Positions 53,509-62,746 of a stretch of 64,000 bases of DNA are shown piece after piece. The DNA comes from Nocardioides sp. GY 10127 (GTDB lineage Bacteria > Actinomycetota > Actinomycetes > Propionibacteriales > Nocardioidaceae): contig NZ_STGL01000007.1 in NCBI RefSeq assembly GCF_004919085.1, positions 124,001 to 188,000 of the forward strand, read 5' to 3'. The translations under genes and the position numbers were made by a program. A model generated the notes under the pieces. That model ran no database searches. It was not told where the DNA came from and was given only the letters and a program-made list of their open reading frames with translations. Numbering within the stretch: position 1 is the first letter of the stretch; every line of letters starts with the position of its first letter.

Positions 53509-53516
53509 GGGCCCGC

Positions 53517-53582
53517 ACGGGTCCCCGACCCACGACCACCGACGCGCCGTCGGGGGTCCTGGGTCGGGGACCGTGCGTTTTT
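53517..53582 (+). terminator. Terminator after leuD
   Basis: The arm around GGTCCCCGACCCA (53520-53532) pairs with TGGGTCGGGGACC (about 53560-53572), extended by GCAC/GTGC with one bulge, and five T residues follow at 53578-53582. It lies between leuD and convergent cofC. Confidence 0.85.
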
Positions 53583-53589
53583 CCGGGGC

Positions 53590-54291
53590 TCAGAAGAGGC
53601 CGAGGCGGTCCAGCACGCCGCGGGTGCGGGGGCCGACGCCGAAGCTCGCCGCGGTGGCGAGGTCGACGAGGTCGTCCACGTCGCGGCGCACGGACCCGAG
53701 GGGGACGTCGGTGCGGGTCGTGAGGTCCACGCAGCCCGCGGAGGTGTGGGCGGACGCCGAGCCGCCGCCGTACCGCGGGACGAACCGGGCGGCCGGGGCG
53801 GTGTAGAGGGTCGTCCCCGTGCCGGCGGCGTCCGGCACGAACGCCTGGCCGTCGTCCTCGAGGACGCCGAGGGCGGCGACCAGCGCCGCGTCCAGCTCGT
53901 CGGGCACCAGACCGGGCAGGTCGGCGGTGAGCGCGACGGGGAACAGGTCCGGCCAGCGCCGGGCGGCCTCGGCCGCGGACTGGGTCAGCGACTCGTTGAG
54001 GCCGGTGGCACCGTCCGGCAGGCAGGTCGCCCCGGTGGAGGCGAGGGTCGTCGCCAGGGCGGCGTCGTCCGTGGCGACCAGCACCCGGGCCACGCCCCGC
54101 GCGGCGAGGCACGCGGCCACCGTGTCGGCGGCGAACGCGTCGGCCAGGGCGGTCCGCGCCTCGTCGTCCACGCCCTGGAGCCTGCTCTTGCCCCGCACCG
54201 GCGGCTTGACCGGCACCAGGGCGACGAACCGGCCGGGGAGGGCGCCGGGGAGGGCGCCGGGGACGGGGAGCGCGGAGGGGTCGGGGGTCAC
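53590..54291 (-). CDS. cofC: 2-phospho-L-lactate/phosphoenolpyruvate guanylyltransferase
   Basis: The 233-residue nucleotidyltransferase begins, after a Pro/Gly/Ala-rich repeat (GALPGALPG), with FVALVPVKPPVRGKSRLQGV, the GTP-binding motif of CofC/FbiD. VLVATDDAAL and LTADLPGLVPDELDAAL (metal aspartate) follow. It makes the activated lactyl or enolpyruvyl phosphate for coenzyme F420. Other F420 genes are outside the window. GTG 54291 has CAGGAT 8 nt upstream. Confidence 0.87.
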   Translation of the reverse strand: MTPDPSALPVPGALPGALPGRFVALVPVKPPVRGKSRLQGVDDEARTALADAFAADTVAACLAARGVARVLVATDDAALATTLASTGATCLPDGATGLNESLTQSAAEAARRWPDLFPVALTADLPGLVPDELDAALVAALGVLEDDGQAFVPDAAGTGTTLYTAPAARFVPRYGGGSASAHTSAGCVDLTTRTDVPLGSVRRDVDDLVDLATAASFGVGPRTRGVLDRLGLF

Positions 54292-54394
54292 GGGTGTCGA
54301 TCCTGCCAAACCACCTGGCGGGCACGAACGAGTAGCCTGCCCCCGGGCGCGGCCGGTGGCCGGCCCGAACCGTGACCAGAGGAGAACGACCCCC

Positions 54395-55198
54395 GTGACC
54401 GTGCGCAGCCTCCAGCAGCCCCGCGGCTGGGCGTGGACGATCGCGGTCGTCATCCTCAAGCCGCTGCTGCTGCTGCTCACCCGCCGGGACTGGCGCCACG
54501 GCGAGCGCATCCCCGCCACCGGCGGCGTCGTGCTCGCGGTCAACCACACCTCGCACGTCGACCCGCTCACCACCGCCCACCTCGTCTACGACCACGGCCG
54601 CCTGGGCCGGTTCCTGGCGAAGTCCGGGCTCTTCCGCAACAGGTTCCTCGGGTTCTTCCTGCGTGCCGCGGGGCAGATCCCGGTCGAGCGCGAGGGCCAG
54701 GGCCAGCTGGCCTACGCGGCGGCGGTGGAGGCCGTGCGCCGTGGCGAGTGCGTGGTGGTCTACCCGGAGGGGACGATCACCCGGGACCCGGGCCTGTGGC
54801 CCATGACGGGCAAGTCGGGAGCCGCCCGCATCGGCCTGGAGACCGGCTGCCCGGTCCTCCCCGTCGGGCAGTGGGGCGCCCACCTGCTGCTCGGCCCGTA
54901 CGCCTCCCGGCCCGACCTGTGGCCGCCCAAGACGATCCACGTCTCGGTGGGCGAGCCCGTCGACCTCTCGGACCTGCGCGAGCGGGGGCTGACCCCCGAG
55001 ACGGTGCAGGCCGGCACCGAGCGCATCCAGGCAGCGATCGTGGCCGAGGTCGAGGCGCTGCGGGGGGAGACGGCGCCGACCGAGCGCTTCGACCTGCGCA
55101 GGGCCCGCGCCGCCGAGCGTGCGGCCCGGGAGGCCCAGGAGGCCGCCGAGCAGGGTCAGGACTCGAGCACCACCATCGACGAGGAGGGTCGCGCATGA
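54395..55198 (+). CDS. plsC: 1-acyl-sn-glycerol-3-phosphate acyltransferase
   Basis: The 267-residue PlsC-type enzyme has the catalytic block [11 protein letters not shown] (HX4D), FLAKSGLF and [29 protein letters not shown]. It acylates lysophosphatidate at the inner membrane. GTG 54395 has AGAGGAGAA about 8 nt upstream. The C-terminal tail is acidic, with [18 protein letters not shown]. The stop overlaps the gpsA start (ATGA), so two phospholipid genes are coupled. Confidence 0.92.
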   Translation: MTVRSLQQPRGWAWTIAVVILKPLLLLLTRRDWRHGERIPATGGVVLAVNHTSHVDPLTTAHLVYDHGRLGRFLAKSGLFRNRFLGFFLRAAGQIPVEREGQGQLAYAAAVEAVRRGECVVVYPEGTITRDPGLWPMTGKSGAARIGLETGCPVLPVGQWGAHLLLGPYASRPDLWPPKTIHVSVGEPVDLSDLRERGLTPETVQAGTERIQAAIVAEVEALRGETAPTERFDLRRARAAERAAREAQEAAEQGQDSSTTIDEEGRA

Positions 55199-56214
55199 CC
55201 GAGGCAGGACCGTTCGGGAAGGTCGCCGTCCTCGGCGCCGGGTCGTGGGGCACCGCCTTCTCGGTGGTGCTGGCCGACGCCGGCAACGAGGTGACGCTGT
55301 GGGCCCGTCGCGAGGAGGTCGCCGCGGCCATCACCTCGGGGCGCGAGAACCCCGACTACCTCCCCGGGCTCACGCTGCCGGACGCCGTGAGCGCCACCCA
55401 CGACATCGAGCGGGCCCTGTCCGGCGCCGACGTCGTCGTCCTGGCCACGCCCTCGCAGACCCTGCGCGAGAACCTCGTCGGCTGGGCGCCCCACCTCGAG
55501 CCCGACGCGGTCCTCGTCTCCCTCATGAAGGGCGTCGAGCTCGGCACGCTCAAGCGGATGAGCGAGGTGATCCACGAGGTCACGGGCGCGCACGCGGACC
55601 GGGTCGCCGTCATCAGCGGCCCCAACCTCTCGGGGGAGATCGCCCGCCGGGAGCCCGCCGCCTCCGTCGTGGCCTGCGCGGACGAGGACGTCGCAAAACA
55701 GCTCCAGCTCCGCGTGCACTCGCCCGCGTTCCGGCCCTACACCTCCACCGACGTCGTGGGCTGCGAGCTCGGCGGCGCCTACAAGAACGTCGTCGCCCTC
55801 GCCGTGGGCATGGCGGTCGGCCTGGGGTTCGGCGACAACACCACCGCGTCGATCATCACCCGCGGCCTCGCCGAGACGGCCCGGCTGGCGACGCGGCTGG
55901 GGGCCAACCCGCTCACGCTCATGGGCCTGGCCGGCCTGGGGGACCTCGTGGCGACCTGCTCCTCGCCGCTCTCGCGCAACCGCACGTTCGGCGAGAAGCT
56001 GGGGCGCGGGATGACGACGGAGGAGATCTACGCCTCGACCCGTCAGGTGGCCGAGGGTGCGAAGTCCTGCTCCTCGCTGCGGGCGCTCGCCGCGAAGCAC
56101 GGCGTGGACGCCCCGCTGGTCTCCATCGTCGACGAGGTGGTCACCGGCCGGCTGACGGCCCAGGAGATGGTCGACATCACCCTGGCGCGCGACACCAAGG
56201 CCGAGACGGACTGA
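55195..56214 (+). CDS. gpsA: Glycerol-3-phosphate dehydrogenase [NAD(P)+]
   Basis: The 339-residue enzyme has the Rossmann motif [21 protein letters not shown] at residue 9, [29 protein letters not shown] and the catalytic lysine in [17 protein letters not shown]. It reduces dihydroxyacetone phosphate to glycerol 3-phosphate for phospholipid synthesis, feeding PlsC. The ATG overlaps the plsC stop. Confidence 0.96.
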   Translation: MTEAGPFGKVAVLGAGSWGTAFSVVLADAGNEVTLWARREEVAAAITSGRENPDYLPGLTLPDAVSATHDIERALSGADVVVLATPSQTLRENLVGWAPHLEPDAVLVSLMKGVELGTLKRMSEVIHEVTGAHADRVAVISGPNLSGEIARREPAASVVACADEDVAKQLQLRVHSPAFRPYTSTDVVGCELGGAYKNVVALAVGMAVGLGFGDNTTASIITRGLAETARLATRLGANPLTLMGLAGLGDLVATCSSPLSRNRTFGEKLGRGMTTEEIYASTRQVAEGAKSCSSLRALAAKHGVDAPLVSIVDEVVTGRLTAQEMVDITLARDTKAETD

Positions 56215-56257
56215 CCGCGGGCTCCTCCGCGGCAGCCGACCAGCCTACCCAGCCGGC

Positions 56258-57412
56258 TCAGCCGACGAGGTCGTCCAGGGCTGAGGAGAGGTCGGCCCAC
56301 AGGTCCTCGACGTCCTCGACGCCGACGGAGAGCCGCACGAGCGCGTCGGAGACGGTGCGGGGCTCGCCCGCCCACCGGCGCCGCCGCTCGAGGGTGGACT
56401 CCACGCCGCCCAGCGACGTGGCGTGCACCCACAGGCGGGTCTTGCGGGGGAGCAGGTCCGCGGCCAGCGCGCCGCCCCCGAGCTCGATCGAGACCATGGC
56501 GCCCCAGCCGGGGTAGCGGACCCGTCCGACCGCGTCGTGCCTGGCCAGCCGCCCGGCGAGCTCGGCCGCGTTCGCGCAGGCCCGCTCGAGGCGCAGGTGC
56601 AGGGTGCGCATGCCCCGCAGGGCCAGCCAGGCCTCCAGCGTGCCGGGCACGGCGCCCAGGAGGTCGCGCCGCCCCTTGAGGACGCCGCGCAGCTGCTCGT
56701 CCCGGGTGACGAGCGCGCCGAGGAGGGCGTCGGAGTGGCCCGCCAGGTACTTGGTGGCCGAGTGGACGACGATGTCGGCGCCCTGGTCCAGCGGCTGCTG
56801 CAGCAGCGGGGTGGCGAAGGTGTTGTCCACGACCACGTACGCGCCGACCTCGTGCGCGGCGGCGCAGATCGCCTCCACGTCGGCCACGTCCAGGTTGGGG
56901 TTGGTGGGGGACTCGATCCACACCAGGGCGACGTCGTCGTCCAGCGCGGCGAGCACCGCCTCGGTGTCCGAGACGTCCACGAGGCGCGAGCGCAGCCGCC
57001 CGCGCATCTCCAGGTCGGCGAGCTGGCCGAGCGTGCCCTGGTAGGCGGCGTCCGGCGCCAGGACCAGCGCGTCCTGGCCGACCAGGTCGAGGACGCAGGA
57101 GACGGCCGCGAGGCCCGAGGAGAACGCGAGCGCGTCACCGCCCTCGAGGTCCCCGAGCGCGGCCTCGAACGCCTGCCAGGTCGGGTTGCCGTAGCGGCCG
57201 TACTCGCGGTCGCCCGTGGCGACGTAGACCGAGGCCATCGTGAGGGGCTCGTTGAGGGGGGCGTCCGGGACGTGCGCGGGTCGTCCGGCGTGCACGGCGC
57301 GCGTGGCGGCGCTCAACCCGGCGGGCAGGCCGTCGGGAGCCGGGCCGCCGGGAGCCAGGGGAGAGTCGTCGGGGACGGCCGGGAGCGAGGGGGTCTGGTC
57401 GCTGTCACTCAT
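56258..57412 (-). CDS. Cys/Met metabolism PLP-dependent enzyme (cystathionine gamma-lyase/synthase type)
   Basis: The 384-residue PLP fold-type I enzyme has [68 protein letters not shown] and the PLP lysine in [17 protein letters not shown]. These match cystathionine gamma-synthase/lyase and related trans-sulfuration enzymes. Without neighbours in Met or Cys synthesis the exact reaction cannot be set. ATG 57412 has TAGGCT 7 nt upstream. A Pro/Gly-rich N-terminal tail of about 35 residues precedes the fold. Confidence 0.88.
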   Translation of the reverse strand: MSDSDQTPSLPAVPDDSPLAPGGPAPDGLPAGLSAATRAVHAGRPAHVPDAPLNEPLTMASVYVATGDREYGRYGNPTWQAFEAALGDLEGGDALAFSSGLAAVSCVLDLVGQDALVLAPDAAYQGTLGQLADLEMRGRLRSRLVDVSDTEAVLAALDDDVALVWIESPTNPNLDVADVEAICAAAHEVGAYVVVDNTFATPLLQQPLDQGADIVVHSATKYLAGHSDALLGALVTRDEQLRGVLKGRRDLLGAVPGTLEAWLALRGMRTLHLRLERACANAAELAGRLARHDAVGRVRYPGWGAMVSIELGGGALAADLLPRKTRLWVHATSLGGVESTLERRRRWAGEPRTVSDALVRLSVGVEDVEDLWADLSSALDDLVG

Positions 57413-57526
57413 CGGGGCCAGCCTAGGTGCTGGCCACCCGAGGTACCGCGGGCGTGCGCGGGGCCTCACCGAAGGGGTGGGTGTCGGGATCGGCCCGCGG
57501 CCCCGGTCCCCGTTAGTCTCTGACCC

Positions 57527-58303
57527 GTGCTGACCACGCTCCTGGGCGGACGCGCCTTCGCCGAGAAGACGGGCTCCGGTCCGACGCAGGTGGTGGCGCT
57601 CCACGGGTGGGCGCGCAACCGCGCCGACTGGGCCCCCGTCCTCGACGACACCGACGCCCTCGCCCTCGACCTCCCCGGCCACGGGGCCACCCCCGAGCCC
57701 GAGTCCGCCTGGGGCTCGGCGGAGTACGCCGACTGGGTCATCGAGATCCTCTCGACGCTCGACCGGCCGGTCCTGGCCGGGCACTCCTTCGGCGGACGCG
57801 TCGCGGTCCAGGTCGCGGCCAAGCGGCCCGACCTGGTGCGCGGCCTCGTCCTCACCGGCGTCCCGCTCCTGCGCCGCCAGCCCGCCGGCGGGGGCTCGAA
57901 GCCGGCGCTGGGGTACCGCGTCGTCCGTGCCCTGCACCGCCGGGGCCTGGTCTCCGACGACCGGATGGAGGCCCTGCGGCGCAAGCACGGCTCCACCGAC
58001 TACGCGGCCGCCCGCGGCGTGATGCGCGACGTGCTCGTCCGCCTCGTCAACGAGGACTACCGCGAGCAGCTCACCACCCTGTCCACCAGCGGCGTCCCCG
58101 TCGCGATGGTGTGGGGCGAGCACGACACCGCAGCCCCCGTCCCGATGGCCCGCGAGGCCGTCGACCTGCTGGGCGACGTGGCCACCCTGGCCGTCGTCCC
58201 CGGCTCCGCGCACCTGCTCGACGCCGCCCTGGTGGCCGAGCTCAAGCAGGCCGTCGCCGTGCTCGCCACGGACGAGGCGGCCCGGTCGGAGGAGGACCGA
58301 TGA
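57527..58303 (+). CDS. Alpha/beta hydrolase
   Basis: The 258-residue protein has the oxyanion motif VVALHGWARNRADW, the nucleophile elbow LAGHSFGGRVAVQVA, the acid VWGEHDTAAP and the histidine near PGSAHLL. Substrate is unknown. The GTG lies 7 nt after TAGTCT. The stop overlaps the start of the MurF-like gene (ATGA), so it is translated with it and may act in the same cell-wall-related pathway. Confidence 0.87.
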   Translation: MLTTLLGGRAFAEKTGSGPTQVVALHGWARNRADWAPVLDDTDALALDLPGHGATPEPESAWGSAEYADWVIEILSTLDRPVLAGHSFGGRVAVQVAAKRPDLVRGLVLTGVPLLRRQPAGGGSKPALGYRVVRALHRRGLVSDDRMEALRRKHGSTDYAAARGVMRDVLVRLVNEDYREQLTTLSTSGVPVAMVWGEHDTAAPVPMAREAVDLLGDVATLAVVPGSAHLLDAALVAELKQAVAVLATDEAARSEEDR

Positions 58304-59814
58304 CGCCCCCGGAGGTCGTGAGCACCCTGCTCGTCGTGGTGCTGGTGCTGGTCGCCGACCTGCGCTGGTGGCGGGTGGCGCAGCGCGAGCACTACGGGCC
58401 TGGACGGCTCCTGGCGATGACCAGGATCTGGCTGCGGGCCGTCCCCATGACGTGGATCGGCGTCGCCGCCATGATCGTCACGGGGCTCGCGGGGCTCACC
58501 GCCCCGCCCGGTGGGCCGCTGGCCGCGCTGGTGCTCGTCGCCTGGCCGCCCGGGCTCGCCCTCTGGAAGGCGTCCAAGAAGCTGGCCTTCACCGCCCGCG
58601 TGAAGCGGCTGGTGGCCATCAGCGTCGCCGTGCAGCTCGTCGCCGCGATGCTGCTCTCGCTCGTGGGCGCCGTCTCGCTGCTGCCGCTCCTCGCCGTGCC
58701 GCTGCTCGAGCTGGCCCTGCTGATCGCCCAGCCGGTCGAGGCCCGGCTGGCGGCGCGCTGGCAGGTCTCGGCCGCGGAGAAGATCAAGCGGGTCGACCCG
58801 CGGGTCGTCGCCATCACCGGCTCCTACGGCAAGACCTCGACCAAGAACTACGTCACCCACCTGCTCCAGGGCCGCTGGTCGACGCTGGCCAGCCCGGCGT
58901 CCTTCAACAACGTGCTCGGCCTCTCGCGCGCCGTCAACGACCGGCTCGAGCCGGGCACCGACGTGTTCGTCGCCGAGATGGGCACCTACGGGCCCGGGGA
59001 GATCGCCTCGCTGTGCGAGATCTTCCGCCCCGAGGTCTCCGCGATCACCACGATCGGCGAGGCCCACCTCGAGCGGATGAAGACCCGCGAGACGATCGTC
59101 CGCGCGAAGAGCGAGATCCTTCCGCCCGCCTCCACCGTCGTCCTCAACGTCGACGTGCCGGAGCTCGCGGAGATCGCCGCCCGCCTGCGCTCGGAGAAGC
59201 GCGTCATCGCCGTCTCGGCCGGGGAGCAGCCCGACGCCGAGGTGGTCGTGCGCAAGGTGGACGCCGGGTGGGAGCTCGTCCTCGACGGCACCGCGCACCC
59301 GGTGCGACTGCCCGCGGACGTCGGCCACCCGACCAACGTGGCGGTGGCCGTCGGCCTGGCGCTGGCCCTCGACGTCCCCGAGAAGACGATCCTCGACCGG
59401 CTGCCCGGCATCCCCGCCACGCCCCACCGGGCGGAGGCCACCACGGGGGCCGACGGCGTCGCGATCATCGACGACACCTTCAACTCCAACCCCACCGGCG
59501 CGGCCCGGGCCCTCGCCCACGCCCGCGAGCTGGCGGGGGAGACCGGACGGGTCTGGACGATCACCCCCGGGATGATGGAGCTCGGCCACCACCAGGCCGA
59601 GCGGAACGCCGCGCTAGCCGTGGACGCCACCTCCGAGGCCCGCAGCACGCTCTGCGTCGTCGGGCGGACCAACACCCCCGCGCTGCTGGCCGGTGAGAAG
59701 GAGCGGACGAAGCGCTTCGCCAGCCGCGAGGCCGCGACCGCCTGGGTGCGCAAGCAGGCACGCGCCGGCGACGTCATCCTCTTCGAGAACGACCTCCCCG
59801 ACCACTACCCGTGA
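58300..59814 (+). CDS. Membrane-anchored Mur ligase family protein (MurF-like)
   Basis: The 504-residue product begins with four or five hydrophobic segments (residues about 5-150) in place of the UDP-MurNAc-binding domain of MurF. It continues with a Mur ligase core: P-loop ITGSYGKTSTKNYVTHLLQ (about residues 172-190), FNNVLGLSRAVND, EMGTYGPGEIASL, TIGEAHLERM and DDTFNSNPTGAARAL, then a C-terminal domain with GMMELG. The motifs are closest to MurF, which adds a dipeptide to a growing precursor. It is coupled to an alpha/beta hydrolase and precedes a Ddl-like gene, so it probably ligates an amino acid or dipeptide to a membrane-bound substrate. The substrate is unknown. Confidence 0.85.
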   Translation: MTPPEVVSTLLVVVLVLVADLRWWRVAQREHYGPGRLLAMTRIWLRAVPMTWIGVAAMIVTGLAGLTAPPGGPLAALVLVAWPPGLALWKASKKLAFTARVKRLVAISVAVQLVAAMLLSLVGAVSLLPLLAVPLLELALLIAQPVEARLAARWQVSAAEKIKRVDPRVVAITGSYGKTSTKNYVTHLLQGRWSTLASPASFNNVLGLSRAVNDRLEPGTDVFVAEMGTYGPGEIASLCEIFRPEVSAITTIGEAHLERMKTRETIVRAKSEILPPASTVVLNVDVPELAEIAARLRSEKRVIAVSAGEQPDAEVVVRKVDAGWELVLDGTAHPVRLPADVGHPTNVAVAVGLALALDVPEKTILDRLPGIPATPHRAEATTGADGVAIIDDTFNSNPTGAARALAHARELAGETGRVWTITPGMMELGHHQAERNAALAVDATSEARSTLCVVGRTNTPALLAGEKERTKRFASREAATAWVRKQARAGDVILFENDLPDHYP

Positions 59815-59821
59815 CAGGCAG

Positions 59822-59888
59822 CCCCACCCCGTGGGGAGCCGGTCGCACCGACGAGGTGCGAGACTGCTCCCCGGGCCGTGACGCGGCC
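59822..59888 (+). promoter_or_regulatory. Structured RNA-like region between MurF-like and Ddl-like genes
   Basis: GGGGAG (59833-59838) can pair with CTCCCC (59867-59872) around an inner stem GTCGCACC/GGTGCGAGAC. GTGGGG (59831-59836) can instead pair with CCCCAC (59822-59827), so two folds exclude each other. A further GGGCCG/CGGCCC-type hairpin follows. It could be a terminator or an attenuator; no T run is present. Confidence 0.45.
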
Positions 59889-59929
59889 CCGCCGGCCCTG
59901 ACCCCAGACGCAGCAGGAGAGACCCACAC

Positions 59930-61045
59930 GTGGTGAGCAAGGCAACCGTCGTCTTCGGCGGCCCGTCCGCGGAGCACGACATCAGCATCCTGACCGGGCT
60001 CCAGGCAGAGCGCGTGCTCAGCCGTGCCGGTGTGGACGTGCAGTGCCTCTACTGGGCCCGGAGCGAGGACTTCCACCTCGTGCCCACCGGCACCGAGGCC
60101 CGGGACTACCTGGGTGGCCCGCCGGCCGGGTCGAAGAAGGTCGAGATCCGGCTGGGCGCGGAGAAGGGCAGCGGTTTCTACCTGCCCGGCATGCGGGCCA
60201 AGAAGGTCGAGCTCGGCGCGGTCCTCTCCACCCTGCACGGCGGCGCCGGCGAGTCCGGCGGCGCGCAGGCGCTGTTCTCGATGCTCGGCATCCCCGCCAC
60301 CGGCGGCACGCTCGCCGCCGCGGCCCTCGGCATGGACAAGCTGGCCTTCGGCGGCGTCATGACCGCCGCCGGCGTCCCGAGCCTGGACCGTCAGCTCCTC
60401 AGCGCCACGGCCGAGCCGGGCTTCGAGGGCCCCTACATCATCAAGCCGCGCTTCGGCGGCTCCTCGATCGGCATCGAGGTCGTCGAGGACCTCGAGACCG
60501 CTCGCGCGCTGCTGGCCACCAGCCCGCACCTGCGCGAGGGCGCGGTCGTCGAGCCGAACCGGCCGGACCTGTTCGACCTCAACGTCTCCGTGCGCACCGC
60601 CCCGACCCTGCAGGTCTCGGACGTCGAGCGCCCGCTGCGCCCCTCCGACGGCGCCATCTACGACTACTCGGCGAAGTACCTGCACACCGAGGGCCTGGCC
60701 TCCGCACCGCGCGAGTTCCCGGCCGACATCCCGGACGCGCTGCGCGACCGGATGCAGGAGCTGGCCCGGCGCGTGGTCGAGCTGACCGGGCTCACCGGCG
60801 TCCTGCGCATCGACTTCCTCTCCGACGGCGCCGAGGAGCTGTACGTCAACGAGGTCAACTCGATCCCCGGTGCGCTCGCGCTCTACCTGTGGCCGCAGAC
60901 CACCCCGGCCGAGGTGCTCACCTCCGCGCTGGCCGAGGCGGAGAAGCTGCCGCCGCGCGCCACCTGGAACTACGAGGAGGGCGTCGCGCTGCGCGCGGCC
61001 GGTGGCATCGCCTCCAAGCTGGCGGGCCTGCCCGGGGAGCGCTGA
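59930..61045 (+). CDS. D-alanine--D-alanine ligase-like ATP-grasp protein (copy 1)
   Basis: The 371-residue ATP-grasp enzyme has VVFGGPSAEHDISILTGLQAERVL, STLHGGAGESGGAQALFSMLG, YIIKPRFGGSSIGIEVVED and LYVNEVNSIPGALALYLW. The E-x-N metal motif of Ddl is intact, but the usual GEDG reads GESG and other segments are divergent, so it is a Ddl paralogue and may use another amino acid. GTG 59930 has CAGGAGAGA about 9 nt upstream. It follows the MurF-like gene, suggesting that the two act in series. Confidence 0.82.
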   Translation: MVSKATVVFGGPSAEHDISILTGLQAERVLSRAGVDVQCLYWARSEDFHLVPTGTEARDYLGGPPAGSKKVEIRLGAEKGSGFYLPGMRAKKVELGAVLSTLHGGAGESGGAQALFSMLGIPATGGTLAAAALGMDKLAFGGVMTAAGVPSLDRQLLSATAEPGFEGPYIIKPRFGGSSIGIEVVEDLETARALLATSPHLREGAVVEPNRPDLFDLNVSVRTAPTLQVSDVERPLRPSDGAIYDYSAKYLHTEGLASAPREFPADIPDALRDRMQELARRVVELTGLTGVLRIDFLSDGAEELYVNEVNSIPGALALYLWPQTTPAEVLTSALAEAEKLPPRATWNYEEGVALRAAGGIASKLAGLPGER

Positions 61046-61069
61046 GCGCGGACCCGCACCGCACACGCG

Positions 61070-61115
61070 GAACGGGGAGGCCGCCCGGGGAGGACCCCGG
61101 GGGACCTCCCCGTTC
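61070..61115. terminator. Bidirectional terminator between the two ATP-grasp genes
   Basis: GAACGGGGAGG (61070-61080) pairs with CCTCCCCGTTC (61105-61115), and CCCGGGG pairs with CCCCGGG inside. It lies between two convergent genes and would serve both. Confidence 0.85.
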
Positions 61116-61150
61116 GTGCGTCCGCGCCCCGCGGGCGGTGACGTCGGGCG

Positions 61151-62143
61151 TCAGCCGACGACGTGCGCGATGAGGTCGCGCGTGACCGCCCCCAGCGTGG
61201 TCCCCGAGAGGGTGCACGCGAAGGGCATCACCGAGGTCTCGGTCGTGCCCGGGGTGATCGCGGTCTCCAGGACGACGTAGGAGCCGTCCGGGGAGACGAT
61301 GAAGTCGCTGCGGCTCATCCCGCGCAGGCCCAGCACCTGGTGCGCCTGGCAGGCCGCCCGGCCGAGCTCGGCGATGACGTCCTCGGGGAAGTCCGGCCGC
61401 GACAGGCCCACGTACTCGGCGGTGTAGCGCGCCGAGAAGTCGAACTCGTGGCCCTTCTCGTACTCGATCGCGACCGGCGTGAGCGCGCGCAGGCCCTCGG
61501 CGTCCTCGATGCAGACGACGCTCACGTCCACGCCCTCCACGAACCGCTCGACGAGGGCGTCGTCGCAGTAGGAGTAGGCGCGCACGAGCGCGGACGGCAG
61601 GGCGGCGAGCCCGTCGACGCCGGTGACGCCCAGGGCGGAACCGCCGCGGGTCGGCTTGACCACCACGCGCTCGCCCAGGTGGGCCATGACGTGCTCCATG
61701 AGCGCGCTGGGGCCGACGTCGCGGAACGTCTGCGCCGACAGCCCGACGCACTCCGGGGTCGGGATACCGGCCCGGCGCAGGAGCTCGCGGCTGGTGGCCT
61801 TGTCCCACGCCACCCGGCAGGCGGCGCTGGGGGAGCCGACGAACGGCATGTCGATGAGCTCGAGCAGCGTCTGGATCTCGCCGTCCTCGCCGAACTGCCC
61901 GTGCAGGGCCGGGACGGCCACGGCCACCTTGTCGTTCTCCAGGGCGGTGAGCAGCTGGCGGTCGAAGTCGTAGGCGGCGGCCTCGACGCCCATCGCCCGC
62001 AGCTCGCGGACGAGCACGCGGCCGCTGGCCAGGGAGACGTCGCGCTCGTGGGAGAGGCCACCGGCGATGACGGCGACGGGGCCCGACAGCTCGGCGAGCG
62101 GGTGCTCGCTGGGACGGTCTGCGCCGGCAGGGTCTTCGCTCAT
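61151..62143 (-). CDS. D-alanine--D-alanine ligase-like ATP-grasp protein (copy 2), atypical metal motif
   Basis: The 330-residue protein has VAVIAGGLSHERDVSLASGRVL, VPALHGQFGEDGEIQTLLELI, VVKPTRGGSALGVTGVDG and FVEGVDVSVVCIEDAEG like Ddl. The last metal-binding motif, normally E-x-N-x-x-P-G, reads ETAITPGTTETS: the asparagine is replaced by alanine. Its gene position, close to DUF3515, Lrp and thiL, matches that of ddl in other actinobacteria. It may be a ligase with altered metal binding or specificity. ATG 62143 is preceded by GGGAGGC. Confidence 0.8.
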   Translation of the reverse strand: MSEDPAGADRPSEHPLAELSGPVAVIAGGLSHERDVSLASGRVLVRELRAMGVEAAAYDFDRQLLTALENDKVAVAVPALHGQFGEDGEIQTLLELIDMPFVGSPSAACRVAWDKATSRELLRRAGIPTPECVGLSAQTFRDVGPSALMEHVMAHLGERVVVKPTRGGSALGVTGVDGLAALPSALVRAYSYCDDALVERFVEGVDVSVVCIEDAEGLRALTPVAIEYEKGHEFDFSARYTAEYVGLSRPDFPEDVIAELGRAACQAHQVLGLRGMSRSDFIVSPDGSYVVLETAITPGTTETSVMPFACTLSGTTLGAVTRDLIAHVVG

Positions 62144-62184
62144 GGGAGAAGCCTCCCACACCCCCCGCGGCACCCGCGGGCGCC

Positions 62185-62730
62185 TCACTTGCAGCGGTGG
62201 ACCAGCCGGAGCTCGCGCTTGACGGGCCCGGCCAGCGCCGAGAGGACGGCGAGCGAGTCCGAGCCGCGGCGGGCGGCCGGGACGACCACGGACAGGCGCG
62301 GCCGGAAGCCGACGGCGGTGGCCACGGCGTCCACGGAGGAGTCGGCGAGCTGCTCGTCCGGGATGAACCAGCCGACCCCCCGCACGTCCTGGCACGAGGA
62401 CGTCAGCGCGAGCTCGTCGGGCGCGGCGGTGCCGCAGACGACCGTCACCGGGTCGTCCTCGCCGAAGGTGGCGGTGCCGGCGTCGAGGTCCACGTCCCCG
62501 TCCAGGGCCAGCCCGCCGAGCTCGTCACCGAGCCCGGTGAGCAGGTCGTCGCAGCGCTGCTGCGCGGCGGGGGAGAGGTCGACCCGACCGGGCACGTCGG
62601 TGGCCGTCGTGGTGGCGTCCTCCGCGGTGCAGCCGGTCAGCGCCAGCGGGAGGGCGAGGACGGCGGCGGCGACCCGCGCGGCGAGCGCGCGGCGGGGGCG
62701 CACCGGTGCGGCGGTGACTCTCGGGGGCAC
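62185..62730 (-). CDS. DUF3515 family lipoprotein
   Basis: The 181-residue product has a lipoprotein signal (AAAVLALPLALTGC) and the DUF3515 pattern: VDLSPAAQQRCDDLLTGL, TVVCGTAAP and SSCQDVRGVGWF. Its function is unknown, but it recurs between ddl and the Lrp-like gene in actinobacteria, as here. The GTG start at 62730 has AAGGAG upstream at a long spacing; GTG 62718 is an alternative. The Lrp-type gene lies 16 bp upstream. Confidence 0.87.
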   Translation of the reverse strand: MPPRVTAAPVRPRRALAARVAAAVLALPLALTGCTAEDATTTATDVPGRVDLSPAAQQRCDDLLTGLGDELGGLALDGDVDLDAGTATFGEDDPVTVVCGTAAPDELALTSSCQDVRGVGWFIPDEQLADSSVDAVATAVGFRPRLSVVVPAARRGSDSLAVLSALAGPVKRELRLVHRCK

Positions 62731-62746
62731 TCTCGACCGGGCTCCT

